A DNA stretch of 64,000 bases from Ruegeria sp. HKCCA6707 (GTDB lineage: Bacteria; Pseudomonadota; Alphaproteobacteria; Rhodobacterales; Rhodobacteraceae), in contig NZ_WQEG01000006.1 of assembly GCF_013033515.1 (NCBI RefSeq), positions 186,001 through 250,000 of the forward strand, written 5' to 3'. A program made the position numbers and the translations under genes. Positions 43,540 through 53,045 of the stretch are shown piece by piece. Numbering within the stretch: position 1 is the stretch's first letter; each line of letters begins with the position of its first letter. Under the pieces are notes generated by a model. That model was given only the letters and a program-made list of their open reading frames with translations. It was not told where the DNA came from and searched no databases.

Positions 43540-44289
43540 ATGCAAAACGTGGTGCTGGTGCACGAGATCGATGCCGAGGCTGAATTGGATCGGTTGGCGG
43601 CATGCTATCAATCTGCCGGTGGGGCAGGTGTCAAACTACTGAATAGGCTGGGCGGCTCCGCTGAATCTCTGTTGTCGCAATTGCCCGAACCGGTTCAGGC
43701 GGGCCTGAATGGGGCAACCGAATCTGCGCTTTGGATTGCGATGCATGCAGCCGAAAGCTCGCGCCGGGCGGTGCCGGATCAGACGCCTTGGGTCAATACT
43801 GCCGTCACGACGGCCATGGGCGCCGCTGGTGGGTTTGGCGGGGTTTCGACCGCGTTGATGGAGCTTCCTGCAACCACGGCAATGCTGTTGCGCTCGATCC
43901 AGGGCGCGGCGGCGCGTGAAGGATTTGATCCCTCAGAACAGGGGGTGAAATTTGACTGTATCCGGGTTCTGTCAGCAGCGGGGCCTTTGGCACATGATGA
44001 CGGTGCAGATGCGGGATTCTTTTCTGCACGCCTGACTTTGAGTGGCCCGACCATGCAGCGGCTGATCGCGGCGGTTGCGCCTAAACTGTCCGTGGTGCTG
44101 GGTCAGAAACTGGCTGCGCAATCAGTGCCTGTACTGGGCGCTTTGGCGGGTGGTGGTACGAACTATGTCTACACACGCTATTATCAGCAGGTAGCCCGCG
44201 TGCATTTCGGCCTGCGTCGTCTGGCTGTCGACGCGGATATCCCGCATGAGGAATTGGTATCCCGGCTTTCGAACCGGATGCTGCGCTAA
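43540..44289 (+). CDS. EcsC-family protein
   Basis: A 249-aa protein of the EcsC family. The middle has AVTTAMGAAGGFGGVSTALMELPATTAMLLRSIQ, a Gly/Ala-rich amphipathic region found in the family, and the end has PVLGALAGGGTNYVYTRYYQQVARVHFGLRRL. EcsC is the third gene of the Bacillus ecs ABC transporter operon; its function is not known, and no ABC genes are here. A good ribosome site (GGAGGG) precedes the ATG. Confidence 0.87.
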   Translation: MQNVVLVHEIDAEAELDRLAACYQSAGGAGVKLLNRLGGSAESLLSQLPEPVQAGLNGATESALWIAMHAAESSRRAVPDQTPWVNTAVTTAMGAAGGFGGVSTALMELPATTAMLLRSIQGAAAREGFDPSEQGVKFDCIRVLSAAGPLAHDDGADAGFFSARLTLSGPTMQRLIAAVAPKLSVVLGQKLAAQSVPVLGALAGGGTNYVYTRYYQQVARVHFGLRRLAVDADIPHEELVSRLSNRMLR

Positions 44290-44491
44290 ACTTGTCATAC
44301 GCCGCAAACGACCGAAACCTTGTCGTCTGGCGCCCAGAACGCTTAAGTCCGTGGCGTGAACCCAGCTTTTGGCTCAGCGCGCCTCACTTTTACGCGGGTT
44401 TCGTCTGCGAGACAGCAAATTACCACAGGAATGACTTGATCTTAACGGTTTGCTCGGTATCTATTCGTCATCCTGCTAATCTGGACGGACC

Positions 44492-44947
44492 ATGATACAA
44501 TACGCGTTGAAATGTTCTGAAGGTCACAGCTTTGACAGCTGGTTTCAATCGGCGGAAGCCTATGACAAGCTGGCTTCGTCGGGGATGATTGCCTGCAGTG
44601 TCTGCGGATCTTCTCATGTGGAAAAGGCGGTCATGACCCCGCGGGTCCGCCCGGCGCGGCGCGCAAGCTCGGCCAATGCAAAAGGCAAATCGGCCCCTGA
44701 GCAGGTTCAGATGACTTCGGCGACACCAGATGTCGAAGAAGTCCTGTCGGAGCTGCGCCGCAAAGTCGAAGAAAACTCGGACTATGTTGGCAAGGACTTC
44801 GCGAGCGAGGCGCGCAAAATCCATCTGGGTGACGCCCCGGATCGCGCAATCTATGGTGAGGCGAAACCCGAAGAAGCACGTGCCCTGATCGAAGATGGCG
44901 TGCCGGTCGCGCCGTTGCCCTTCGTACCAAGCCGAAAGACCAACTAG
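44492..44947 (+). CDS. DUF1178-family protein with zinc-like cysteines
   Basis: A 151-aa DUF1178 protein. It begins MIQYALKCSEGHSFDSWFQS and has CSVCGSSHVEKAVMTPRV; the three cysteines of the first 40 residues with His could form a zinc ribbon. The rest is polar with DVEEVLSELRRKVEENSDYVGKDFASEARKIHLGD, conserved in the family, ending EEARALIEDGVPVAPLPFVP. Function unknown. It is followed 3 bp later by an SDR gene on the same strand. The 202 bp upstream (44290-44491) hold nothing I can recognise. Confidence 0.92.
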   Translation: MIQYALKCSEGHSFDSWFQSAEAYDKLASSGMIACSVCGSSHVEKAVMTPRVRPARRASSANAKGKSAPEQVQMTSATPDVEEVLSELRRKVEENSDYVGKDFASEARKIHLGDAPDRAIYGEAKPEEARALIEDGVPVAPLPFVPSRKTN

Positions 44948-44950
44948 CCT

Positions 44951-45589
44951 ATGCATATCGTGATTACGGGGGCCAATCGTGGAATTGGCAAAGCTCTGGC
45001 GGATTGCTATCGAGACCAAGGGTACAATGTGACTGGAACCGCGCGCGACAAAAGCGGGCAGGTTCGGTTGGATGTCGCTGATCCGGCGCATCATGCGGAT
45101 ATGGCAGTGCAATTGCAGGGACAGCCGGTTGATCTGCTGATCTGCAACGCCGGTGTCTATTTGGACAAGGGGCAAGGTATTGACGGCTATCCGTCCGAGA
45201 TGTGGGCCGAAAGCTTTGCAACCAATGTGACAGGTGTGTTTCTAACAATTCAGGCTTTGTTGCCGAATCTGCGGGCTGCGCGGGGCAAGATCGCAATCAT
45301 CTCGTCGCAGATGGCGTCACATACGCGTGCGCCCGGGGGCAGCTATATTTATCGTGCCTCAAAGGCCGCCGCTCTCAATCTTGGGCGTAACCTGGCCGCT
45401 GATCTGAAATCCGATGGGATTGCTGTCGGGATCTACCACCCCGGCTGGGTTCAGACGGATATGGGTGGGGCCGCTGCCGACATTCATGTGGACCACGCAG
45501 TTCAGGGCCTGACCGAACGGTTCGATGCGTTGTCACTGGCCAATACTGGGTGTTTCGAAACCTACGACGGGCAACCACACGCCTACTGA
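44951..45589 (+). CDS. Short-chain dehydrogenase/reductase
   Basis: A 212-aa classical-like SDR. The cofactor motif is TGANRGIGKAL (6-16), NAG appears as ICNAGVY, and the catalytic region has Ser in IISSQMAS with Tyr and Lys in YIYRASKAA (YxxxK as YRASK). The chain is a little short for the family but complete. Substrate unknown; csgA-type SDRs are similar in length. Its 3' end overlaps the convergent hypothetical gene by 7 bp. Confidence 0.9.
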   Translation: MHIVITGANRGIGKALADCYRDQGYNVTGTARDKSGQVRLDVADPAHHADMAVQLQGQPVDLLICNAGVYLDKGQGIDGYPSEMWAESFATNVTGVFLTIQALLPNLRAARGKIAIISSQMASHTRAPGGSYIYRASKAAALNLGRNLAADLKSDGIAVGIYHPGWVQTDMGGAAADIHVDHAVQGLTERFDALSLANTGCFETYDGQPHAY

Positions 45590-45939
45590 GTGGACAGCGC
45601 TGCCTTGGGCAGTTCGTAAACCTCTCCGGGCTCGATGAAGATCACCAAGATGTCGCCGCGTGTTTCATAGCTGAGCCTCGAGGTTGAACTGCTGGAATCG
45701 GGAACGCCATTGGTGAAATAGATGTTGCGCACTTCGCCATTGCCCAGGCCGACAGCCAGCGTCGCGGTACCATCGTCGCGACGCCGTAGTTCCGCGTTGC
45801 AGCTTTTCAGCGGGTCACCGGCATTTACCGCGCAAGGCACTGTGCCCAAAGAGTTCTGGCCGTCAGTGCCAGATAGGGTCGCGACCTGAGCGGTGGCAGC
45901 GGAAGACATAAGTGCAAAAGCGAAAGCAAAGCGGAGCAT
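45583..45939 (-). CDS. Secreted hypothetical protein (118 aa)
   Basis: A 118-aa protein with a signal peptide (MLRFAFAFALMSSAATA). The mature part has two cysteines (VPCAVNAGDPLKSC), possibly a disulphide, a run of Ser (PDSSSSTSRLSYETRG) and a beta-rich C-terminus LVIFIEPGEVYELP. I do not recognise a family. It ends in a 7-bp overlap with the SDR gene and lies divergent to lysC. Confidence 0.7.
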   Translation of the reverse strand: MLRFAFAFALMSSAATAQVATLSGTDGQNSLGTVPCAVNAGDPLKSCNAELRRRDDGTATLAVGLGNGEVRNIYFTNGVPDSSSSTSRLSYETRGDILVIFIEPGEVYELPKAALSTQ

Positions 45940-46000
45940 GAATAACCTCTTGAAACGAGTGTGCCTCTTAGGCTGACATCACGCCTGCACAATGTAAAGC

Positions 46001-46028
46001 GGCCCCGCGTTGCAGTGCGGGGCCTCTT
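46001..46028. terminator. Terminator-like hairpin between a divergent gene pair, upstream of lysC
   Basis: ggccccgc (46001-46008) and gcggggcc (46017-46024) form a perfect 8-bp stem with loop gttgcagt, followed by tctt on the plus strand. It lies in the lysC leader region, about 70 bp before its ATG, where no gene ends; it could be an attenuator or lie upstream of the true promoter. Confidence 0.5.
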
Positions 46029-46095
46029 GCCCTTACGGCCCCCCTCGCATAAGACGCACGGGATTTGAATCCAAAGGCGCGGAGACTTCAGCCCC

Positions 46096-47334
46096 ATGCC
46101 CGTACTCGTGATGAAATTTGGTGGCACCTCGGTGGCCAACCTTGACCGAATCCGCCGCGCGGCCAAGCGCGTTGGGGTCGAGGTTGCAAAGGGCTATGAC
46201 GTGATCGTCATCGTCTCGGCCATGTCGGGCAAGACAAACGAGCTGGTGGGCTGGGTGAATGAAACCTCCCCGCTGTTTGATGCGCGCGAATATGATGCGG
46301 TTGTCTCTTCAGGCGAAAACGTGACGGCTGGTCTGATGGCGCTGACCTTACAGGAAATGGACGTACCTGCGCGCAGTTGGCAAGGCTGGCAGGTGCCGCT
46401 GCTGACCAATGGCAGCCACTCGGCCGCGCGCATCGAAGAGATCCCCACCGCCAACCTGAACCAGAAGTTTGGTGAAGGGATGCGCGTGGCCGTTGTGGCA
46501 GGGTTCCAGGGGATCAGCCCCGAGGGCCGGATTACAACGCTGGGGCGGGGTGGTTCGGACACAACCGCGGTGGCCTTTGCTGCTGCTTTTGAGGCGGAGC
46601 GCTGCGACATCTATACCGATGTGGATGGCGTCTATACCACCGACCCGCGCATCTGTGAAAAAGCGCGCAAACTGGACAAGATCGCGTTTGAAGAGATGCT
46701 TGAACTGGCCTCGCTGGGGGCGAAGGTGCTGCAAACCCGCTCGGTCGAGCTGGCGATGCGCTACAAGGTGCGCCTGCGGGTGCTGTCCAGTTTCGAAGAA
46801 CAATCCGACAATGCCGGCACGCTGGTCTGCGACGAGGAGGATATTATGGAATCCAATGTAGTGGCCGGTGTGGCCTATTCCCGCGATGAGGCGAAGATGA
46901 CGGTTGTGTCGGTGGCTGACCGACCCGGCATCGCCTCGATCATCTTTACCGCGCTCAGTGATGAGGGTGTGAATGTGGACATGATCGTACAGAACATCTC
47001 GGATGAAGGACGCACGGATATGACCTTTTCGTGCCCGACTGATCAGGTTGCCCGCGCAGAAAAGGCGCTGACGGCGATCAAGGACGCGGGTGAGTTGAAC
47101 TATGCTGAATTGGTTGCAGACGAAGATGTCTGCAAGGTCTCGGTCGTGGGTATCGGAATGCGTTCGCAATCCGGTGTAGCTGCAAAAATGTTCAAGGTTC
47201 TCTCGGATGAGGGGATCAACATCAAGGTCATCACCACCTCCGAAATCAAAATTTCCGTTCTGGTTGACAGGAAATACATGGAACTTGCGGTTCAAGCGCT
47301 GCATGATGCGTTTGAATTGGACAAGGCGGCCTGA
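46096..47334 (+). CDS. lysC: Aspartate kinase
   Basis: A 412-aa aspartokinase, first step of Lys/Thr/Met synthesis. The kinase part begins VLVMKFGGTSVANLDRI and has TLGRGGSDTTAVAFAAA and TDVDGVYTTDPRI; two ACT domains (about 265-335 and 345-405) provide feedback control, seen as VSVADRPGIASIIFTALSDEGVNVDMI and VVGIGMRSQSGVAAKMFKVLSDEGINI. The length fits the lysine- or threonine-sensitive bacterial type. ptsP follows 46 bp downstream, a conserved pair in alphaproteobacteria. Confidence 0.97.
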   Translation: MPVLVMKFGGTSVANLDRIRRAAKRVGVEVAKGYDVIVIVSAMSGKTNELVGWVNETSPLFDAREYDAVVSSGENVTAGLMALTLQEMDVPARSWQGWQVPLLTNGSHSAARIEEIPTANLNQKFGEGMRVAVVAGFQGISPEGRITTLGRGGSDTTAVAFAAAFEAERCDIYTDVDGVYTTDPRICEKARKLDKIAFEEMLELASLGAKVLQTRSVELAMRYKVRLRVLSSFEEQSDNAGTLVCDEEDIMESNVVAGVAYSRDEAKMTVVSVADRPGIASIIFTALSDEGVNVDMIVQNISDEGRTDMTFSCPTDQVARAEKALTAIKDAGELNYAELVADEDVCKVSVVGIGMRSQSGVAAKMFKVLSDEGINIKVITTSEIKISVLVDRKYMELAVQALHDAFELDKAA

Positions 47335-47380
47335 GCGTTTCAGCCAAGGGTTTCGTCTGACACCGTAAGTTGGTTGGGCA

Positions 47381-49624
47381 ATGGTGGACGGTACCGAAAC
47401 GGAATCTCGCAAGCTGCTGGGGCGGCTGCGCGAGGAAATGGCAAGCGAGGCCGCCGGTCAGGAACGTCTGGATCGGATCACGCGGTTGATCGCGGACAGC
47501 ATGAGGGTCGAGGTTTGCTCGATCTATCTGTTCCGCGATGAAGATACGCTTGAGCTTTGCGCAACCCAAGGTCTGTCCTCCGAGGCGGTTCACAAAACGC
47601 GCATGCGTTTGGGCGAGGGTCTTGTGGGCCGCGTGGCCAAATCCGGTAAGGTGGTGAACGAGGCTGACGCGCCTTCGGCCAAGGGTTTCCGGTTCATGCC
47701 CGAGACGGGTGAGGAACGCTATTCGTCCTTCCTTGGGGTTCCCGTACAGCGCTTGGGTCAGAAGCTTGGCGTTCTGGTCGTGCAGACCCGCGAGGCACGA
47801 GAGTTTTCCGCTGACGAGATTTATGCCTTGGAAGTCGTGGCGATGGTGCTGGCCGAAATGGCCGAGCTTGGCGCTTTTGTCGGTGAAGGCGCGGCCCTGT
47901 CCCCGTTGCACCAGCAATCGATACAATTGACCGGCGGTCCCGCGCAGGAAGGATCTGCCGAGGGTCATGTCTGGCTGCACGAACCTCGTGTTGTCGTCAC
48001 CAACCCGATTGCCGAAGATCCAAAGCGCGAACGCGAACGCTTGATCGAAGCGGTAGAAGAGCTGCGTGTGGGCGTCGACAAGATGCTCGAAATCTCGCAG
48101 GGGGGTGACAAAGAGCAGCTTCAGGTTTTGGAAGCCTATCGCATGTTTGCCAATTCCAAAGGCTGGATGCGGCGCATGGAAGAAGACATCGCCAGCGGGT
48201 TAAGCGCCGAGGCTGCGGTTGAGAAAGAACAGACGCAGGCCAGGAGCCGCATGGGGCAGGTCACCGACCCTTATTTGCGGGAACGGCTTGCTGACCTGGA
48301 TGATCTTAGCAACCGATTGCTGCGTATTCTGACCGGGCAGGGCGCGAATAACGGCGCTGACTTGCCGCCCGACCCGATCTTGATCGCGCGCAATATCGGC
48401 CCCGGTGATTTGCTGGAATACGGCCGGTCGCTGAAGGGTATCGTGCTCGAGGAGGGCTCGGTCGGGAGCCATGCGACAATCGTTGCCCGCGCATTGGCGA
48501 TTCCTTTGGTCGTTCACGTTGGTCGGATCACAACCGAAGCGCTGAACGGGGATCATATCCTGGTTGATGGTGATCAGGGTATCGTACATTTGCGGCCCGA
48601 AGATACGGTGGTGTCGGCCTTCCGCGACAAGATCGCCATGCAGGCCAAGGCGCAAGAACGCTATGCCTCGATCCGCGAAACCAAAACGGTGACGCAGGAC
48701 AATCAGCGTATCACGCTCACCATGAATGCGGGCCTGTTGGCTGACTTGCCATCCTTGGCCAATTCCGGTGCCGAAGGGGTGGGCCTGTTTCGCACCGAAT
48801 TGCAGTTTCTGGTGCGTAACCAGATGCCTAAACGGTCCGAACTTGTGGCGCAATACAAGCGTGTTCTGGATGCCGCCGGCGATAAACCTGTGGTCTTTCG
48901 CACGCTGGATATCGGCTCGGATAAGGTCCTGCCTTATATGAAGCATATTGACGAACCGAACCCGGCACTGGGTTGGCGAGCCATTCGGGTGGGCCTCGAC
49001 AAGCGCGGTGTTATGCGGATGCAATTGCAGGCGCTTTTGCGCGCTGCAAACGGGCGTCCGCTGACCATCATGTTCCCGTTTGTGGCTCAGGCGGATGAAT
49101 TCCGCGAGGCGCGGAGCGAGGTCAACAAAACCGTTGAACGAGAGCAGCGCCTGGGCCATGTGCTTCCCGAAACGCTCAAGGTTGGGGCGATGCTTGAAAC
49201 GCCTTCGCTGGGATTTGCGCCGCAGAAATTCTTTGATGAGGTCGATTTCATTTCCATCGGTGGCAACGACTTGAAACAGTTCTTTTTCGCGGCAGACCGC
49301 GAAAACGAACTGGTGCGCCGTCGCTATGACACACTGAATGTCAGTTTCCTCAGCTTTATCGAACGCATTGTCGAACGGTGCAGTATCTCTGACACACCTC
49401 TCAGCTTCTGCGGGGAAGATGCCGGGCGACCTATCGAAGCGTTGTGCCTGACGGCGATGGGGATGCGCAGCCTGTCGATGCGTCCTGCGTCGATCGGCCC
49501 CGTCAAAAGCCTGCTGCTACGGTCAAACCTGCAAGACGTGCGCAAGATCATCGCAGATGCACGCCATCGCGGAGAACAATCGGTTCGACCCGCAGTAATG
49601 GAATGGTTGCGGAGCCAGAATTAG
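47381..49624 (+). CDS. ptsP: PTS-Ntr enzyme I (GAF-PEP phosphotransferase) PtsP
   Basis: A 747-aa nitrogen-PTS enzyme I. The N-terminal GAF domain (about 15-160) is followed by the PEP-utiliser N-domain, the phospho-His region GSVGSHATIVARAL with His364, and the TIM-barrel C-domain with GVGLFRTELQFLV, FRTLDIGSDK and the cysteine box SFCGEDAGR. It passes phosphate from PEP to NPr and EIIA-Ntr, linking nitrogen state with metabolism; glutamine is known to bind the GAF domain in related bacteria. NPr and EIIA are not in this window. Confidence 0.96.
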   Translation: MVDGTETESRKLLGRLREEMASEAAGQERLDRITRLIADSMRVEVCSIYLFRDEDTLELCATQGLSSEAVHKTRMRLGEGLVGRVAKSGKVVNEADAPSAKGFRFMPETGEERYSSFLGVPVQRLGQKLGVLVVQTREAREFSADEIYALEVVAMVLAEMAELGAFVGEGAALSPLHQQSIQLTGGPAQEGSAEGHVWLHEPRVVVTNPIAEDPKRERERLIEAVEELRVGVDKMLEISQGGDKEQLQVLEAYRMFANSKGWMRRMEEDIASGLSAEAAVEKEQTQARSRMGQVTDPYLRERLADLDDLSNRLLRILTGQGANNGADLPPDPILIARNIGPGDLLEYGRSLKGIVLEEGSVGSHATIVARALAIPLVVHVGRITTEALNGDHILVDGDQGIVHLRPEDTVVSAFRDKIAMQAKAQERYASIRETKTVTQDNQRITLTMNAGLLADLPSLANSGAEGVGLFRTELQFLVRNQMPKRSELVAQYKRVLDAAGDKPVVFRTLDIGSDKVLPYMKHIDEPNPALGWRAIRVGLDKRGVMRMQLQALLRAANGRPLTIMFPFVAQADEFREARSEVNKTVEREQRLGHVLPETLKVGAMLETPSLGFAPQKFFDEVDFISIGGNDLKQFFFAADRENELVRRRYDTLNVSFLSFIERIVERCSISDTPLSFCGEDAGRPIEALCLTAMGMRSLSMRPASIGPVKSLLLRSNLQDVRKIIADARHRGEQSVRPAVMEWLRSQN

Positions 49625-49703
49625 GGTTTCGATAGAAAATTGCCTCGAGATACAGATTTCGCTGCTTGATTTTTGTCATCGGAAAAACTATTCAGACGAT
49701 GAA

Positions 49704-49717
49704 TGTTAGCGTTAACA
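49704..49717. promoter_or_regulatory. LacI-type operator candidate upstream of zwf
   Basis: TGTTAGCGTTAACA is a near-perfect palindrome with a central CG and TGTTA/TAACA arms, typical of LacI/GntR-regulator operators. It lies about 70 bp before the zwf ATG, within the 163-bp gap after ptsP, and could control zwf-edd-eda. Confidence 0.5.
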
Positions 49718-49787
49718 GTGTCGCGAAATAATAGCGACGAGACCGCCGGGGTCGCAAGCGGCCATCCCGCGCGAAAAGGGGCCTGAT

Positions 49788-51233
49788 ATGGTTTCAAGGG
49801 TAATTCCCGTCCAGCCGTTCGATCTGGTGTTGTTCGGTGCAACTGGTGACTTGGCGCAGCGCAAGATCTTGCCAGGGCTTTATCACCGTTTCGAAGTCGA
49901 GCAGATGCCTGACGAAGCACGCATAATTGCGACCGCACGGTCCTCAATGGATACCGAGCAGTTTCGCGCTCAGATTCTGGCGTCGATGAAAGAATTTGCA
50001 CCGGGTTTCAAGCAGGACGTGTTGGATCAGTTCTTGCAGCACGTCGAATACATCCCGGTGGATGCCTTGGGCGAGTCCGGCTGGTCGGAGTTGAGCGCGG
50101 CATTGCGCCCTGATGTCGTGCGGGCCTTTTACCTTTCGGTTGGCCCGAGCCTGTTTCCCGGCATCGCGCAGCGCCTGTCGGACCACAAGATGGCGTCGCC
50201 GGACAGTCGTATCGTCGTTGAAAAGCCCTTTGGTCATGATTTGGCCTCGGCCAAAGCCTTGAATGAAGGTCTGCGCGCCTGCTTTGAAGAGCATCAGATT
50301 TATCGGATCGACCATTACCTGGGCAAAGAAACGGTGCAGAACCTGATGGCACTGCGCTTTGCGAACTCTTTGTTCGAGCCGCTCTGGAATTCAACTCATG
50401 TCGACCATGTTCAGATTACCGTGGCCGAAACGGTTGGTGTTGACGGTCGCGGGGCCTATTACGATCAGTCCGGCGCAATGCGCGACATGATTCAGAACCA
50501 CTTGGTCCAGCTTCTGTGCCTGACAGCGATGGAGCCACCGTCGAAGTTTTCACCCAACGCGGTGCGTGACGAAAAGGTCAAGGTGATCGAGGCGTTAGAG
50601 CCGGTTGCGCCCGCTGATATCGCTCGGGGTCAGTACCGCGCGGACAAGGGTGGCGATGGCTATACCGATCACGTGGGTAATGCCGATAGCCGGACGGAAA
50701 GTTACATCGCACTCAAGGTGCATCTGGGAAATTGGCGCTGGGCGGGTGTACCGTTCTATCTGCGCACCGGAAAACGCCTGCGGGCGCGGGAATCCGAGAT
50801 CGCGGTTTTCTTCCGCGACCCGCCGCATACGATCTTTCCCAATGTTGGCCCGCTGCGCGGAAACGTTCTGGTGATCCGACTGCAACCGGATGAAGGCATC
50901 ACGCTGCGTACCACGATCAAGGATCCGGGGCCGGGTGGGTTCCGCCTGTCGGATGTGTCGCTGGACATGAGCTTTGCCGATGCGCTGGGCGAAGACGCGA
51001 GCGCGCCCGACGCCTATGAACGCCTTGTGATGGATGTCATCCGTGGCGACCAGACGTTGTTCATGCGCGGGGATGAGGCCGAGGCGGCTTGGGCCTGGGT
51101 GGATCCTATCGTCGAAGGGTGGGAAGACCGCGGCGATCGACCGTCGTTGTATGATCAGGGCAGTTCCGGCCCGGAAGACGCTTTGATGCTGATGCATCGC
51201 GATGGCCGCCGTTGGCGCCAGATCGGAGGGTAA
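49788..51233 (+). CDS. zwf: Glucose-6-phosphate 1-dehydrogenase
   Basis: A 481-aa enzyme that oxidises glucose-6-phosphate to 6-phosphogluconolactone with NADP. The coenzyme motif is LVLFGATGDLAQRKILPGLY, and the active-site signature RIDHYLGKETVQNL is at about residue 175. Ribosome site AGGGG precedes the ATG. It starts the zwf-edd-eda Entner-Doudoroff cluster; the lactonase gene pgl usually found with it is absent here. Confidence 0.98.
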   Translation: MVSRVIPVQPFDLVLFGATGDLAQRKILPGLYHRFEVEQMPDEARIIATARSSMDTEQFRAQILASMKEFAPGFKQDVLDQFLQHVEYIPVDALGESGWSELSAALRPDVVRAFYLSVGPSLFPGIAQRLSDHKMASPDSRIVVEKPFGHDLASAKALNEGLRACFEEHQIYRIDHYLGKETVQNLMALRFANSLFEPLWNSTHVDHVQITVAETVGVDGRGAYYDQSGAMRDMIQNHLVQLLCLTAMEPPSKFSPNAVRDEKVKVIEALEPVAPADIARGQYRADKGGDGYTDHVGNADSRTESYIALKVHLGNWRWAGVPFYLRTGKRLRARESEIAVFFRDPPHTIFPNVGPLRGNVLVIRLQPDEGITLRTTIKDPGPGGFRLSDVSLDMSFADALGEDASAPDAYERLVMDVIRGDQTLFMRGDEAEAAWAWVDPIVEGWEDRGDRPSLYDQGSSGPEDALMLMHRDGRRWRQIGG

Positions 51234-51235
51234 TC

Positions 51236-53041
51236 ATGGTCAACACAGTTATTTCCGACGTCACCAAACGTATCATCGACCGCAGCGCTGACCTGCGCGG
51301 CCCGCATCTGGAACGGATGGAGCAGGCCAAATCCAAGGGCCCGGCGCGGGCGCATCTGTCCTGTTCGGGGCAGGCCCATGCCTATGCGGGCGCTGGCGCC
51401 GACCAAAGCGCGATGGCGACCGGCACGGCCGGAAACCTGGGTATTATCACCGCCTATAACGACATGCTGTCCGCGCACCAGCCCTTCGAACGATATCCCG
51501 AACTGATCCGCCAAGCGATCCGCGCCGCAGGCGGCACGGCGCAGGTGGCGGGGGGTGTGCCAGCCATGTGTGACGGGGTCACCCAGGGCGAAGCAGGGAT
51601 GGAACTGTCGCTCTTTTCACGCGATGTGATCGCACTGGCAACCGGTGTGGCGCTGAGCCACAACACCTATGATGCTGCTGTATTCCTGGGTGTCTGCGAT
51701 AAGATCGTGCCCGGCCTGATCATCGGCGCGCAGGCTTTCGGCCATTTGCCTGCAGTCTTCCTGCCAGCTGGTCCCATGACCAGCGGCCTGCCGAATGACG
51801 AAAAGGCCAAAGTCCGTCAGCAATTTGCCGCCGGAGAAGTAGGGCGTGATGCGCTGATGAAGGCCGAAATGGCCGCCTATCACGGCCCAGGCACCTGCAC
51901 CTTTTACGGTACCGCCAACACCAACCAGATGTTGATGGAGTTCATGGGCCTGCATCTGCCGGGGTCCAGCTTTATCAACCCGAACACTCCCCTGCGTGAC
52001 GCGCTGACCGAAGAAGGCGCCCGTCGCGCCCTGTCGCTCAGCGCGCTGGGCAATCATTATACACCGGTGTGCCAGATCCTGGACGAACGCGCCTTTGTGA
52101 ACGGCATCGTTGGCCTGATGGCCACGGGTGGTTCGACCAACCTGTTGATCCACCTGATCGCCATGGCACGCGCCGGTGGCATCGTTCTGGATTGGCAGGA
52201 TTTCTCGGACATCTCCGCCGTGGTGCCTTTGGTCGCGCGGGTTTATCCCAACGGTCTGGCCGATGTGAACCATTTCCACGCAGCAGGCGGCTTGGGCTTT
52301 GCTATCGGAACGTTGCTGGACGAAGGCCTGCTGCATCCCGACACGCTGACCGTGGCAGGGCAGGGGCTGCACAACTATACCAAAGAGCCCAAGCTGAAAG
52401 ACGGCGAGTTGGTCTGGGAAGGCGGCGCAGGCCACAGCCTGAACGACAAGATCGTGCGCCCGGCCAATGATCCGTTCCAACCCACCGGCGGTCTGTCACG
52501 CCTGACCGGCAATCTGGGCACAGGTGTCATGAAAGTTTCTGCCGTCGCCCCCGAACACCAGATTGTCGAGGCCCCCGTGCGGGTCTTCCATGATCAGGAC
52601 GAGGTAAAGGCAGCGTTCAAAGCGGGTGAGTTCACCGATGACGTCATTGTGGTGGTTCGCTTTCAGGGCCCAAAGGCCAATGGGATGCCCGAATTGCACT
52701 CGCTGACACCCTTGCTTTCGATCCTGCAAGGACGCGGTCAGAAAGTGGCGCTGGTCACGGATGGTCGTATGTCGGGCGCATCCGGGAAAGTGCCTGCTGC
52801 CATTCATGTCTGCCCCGAGGCGCTGGACGGTGGCGCAATCGCCTATCTGCAAGATGGTGATCTTTTGCGCGTCGATGCCGTAAAAGGAGAATTGGAAATC
52901 CTCACCCCAGGCGTTCTGGACCGTAACCCAGCAACCGCAGACCTGACCAAAAACCAACACGGTGTTGGCCGCGACCTGTTTGGCGCGTTCCGCCAGAATG
53001 TCGGTTCTGCTGACACAGGCGCCAGTATTTTCGGAGTTTAA
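51236..53041 (+). CDS. edd: Phosphogluconate dehydratase
   Basis: A 601-aa [4Fe-4S] dehydratase of the IlvD/Edd family that turns 6-phosphogluconate into KDPG. Motifs: [62 protein letters not shown] and [20 protein letters not shown]. Start at 51236 (MVNTVISDV) is 2 bp after the zwf stop with GGAGGG upstream; the earlier frame overlaps zwf. Central step of Entner-Doudoroff sugar breakdown, the main glycolytic route in Roseobacter-type bacteria. Confidence 0.97.
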   Translation: MVNTVISDVTKRIIDRSADLRGPHLERMEQAKSKGPARAHLSCSGQAHAYAGAGADQSAMATGTAGNLGIITAYNDMLSAHQPFERYPELIRQAIRAAGGTAQVAGGVPAMCDGVTQGEAGMELSLFSRDVIALATGVALSHNTYDAAVFLGVCDKIVPGLIIGAQAFGHLPAVFLPAGPMTSGLPNDEKAKVRQQFAAGEVGRDALMKAEMAAYHGPGTCTFYGTANTNQMLMEFMGLHLPGSSFINPNTPLRDALTEEGARRALSLSALGNHYTPVCQILDERAFVNGIVGLMATGGSTNLLIHLIAMARAGGIVLDWQDFSDISAVVPLVARVYPNGLADVNHFHAAGGLGFAIGTLLDEGLLHPDTLTVAGQGLHNYTKEPKLKDGELVWEGGAGHSLNDKIVRPANDPFQPTGGLSRLTGNLGTGVMKVSAVAPEHQIVEAPVRVFHDQDEVKAAFKAGEFTDDVIVVVRFQGPKANGMPELHSLTPLLSILQGRGQKVALVTDGRMSGASGKVPAAIHVCPEALDGGAIAYLQDGDLLRVDAVKGELEILTPGVLDRNPATADLTKNQHGVGRDLFGAFRQNVGSADTGASIFGV

Positions 53042-53045
53042 ACCC

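Noticed and set aside
45940..46095. Lysine riboswitch before lysC
   Set aside because: The leader is too short and shows only one simple hairpin; no L-box core.
46348..47412. 354-codon open frame on the minus strand
   Set aside because: It lies wholly opposite lysC and is a shadow of high-GC codon use; no family pattern or ribosome site.
48200..49159. 319-codon open frame on the minus strand
   Set aside because: Antisense to ptsP, with no recognisable domain; low-complexity basic composition typical of shadow frames.
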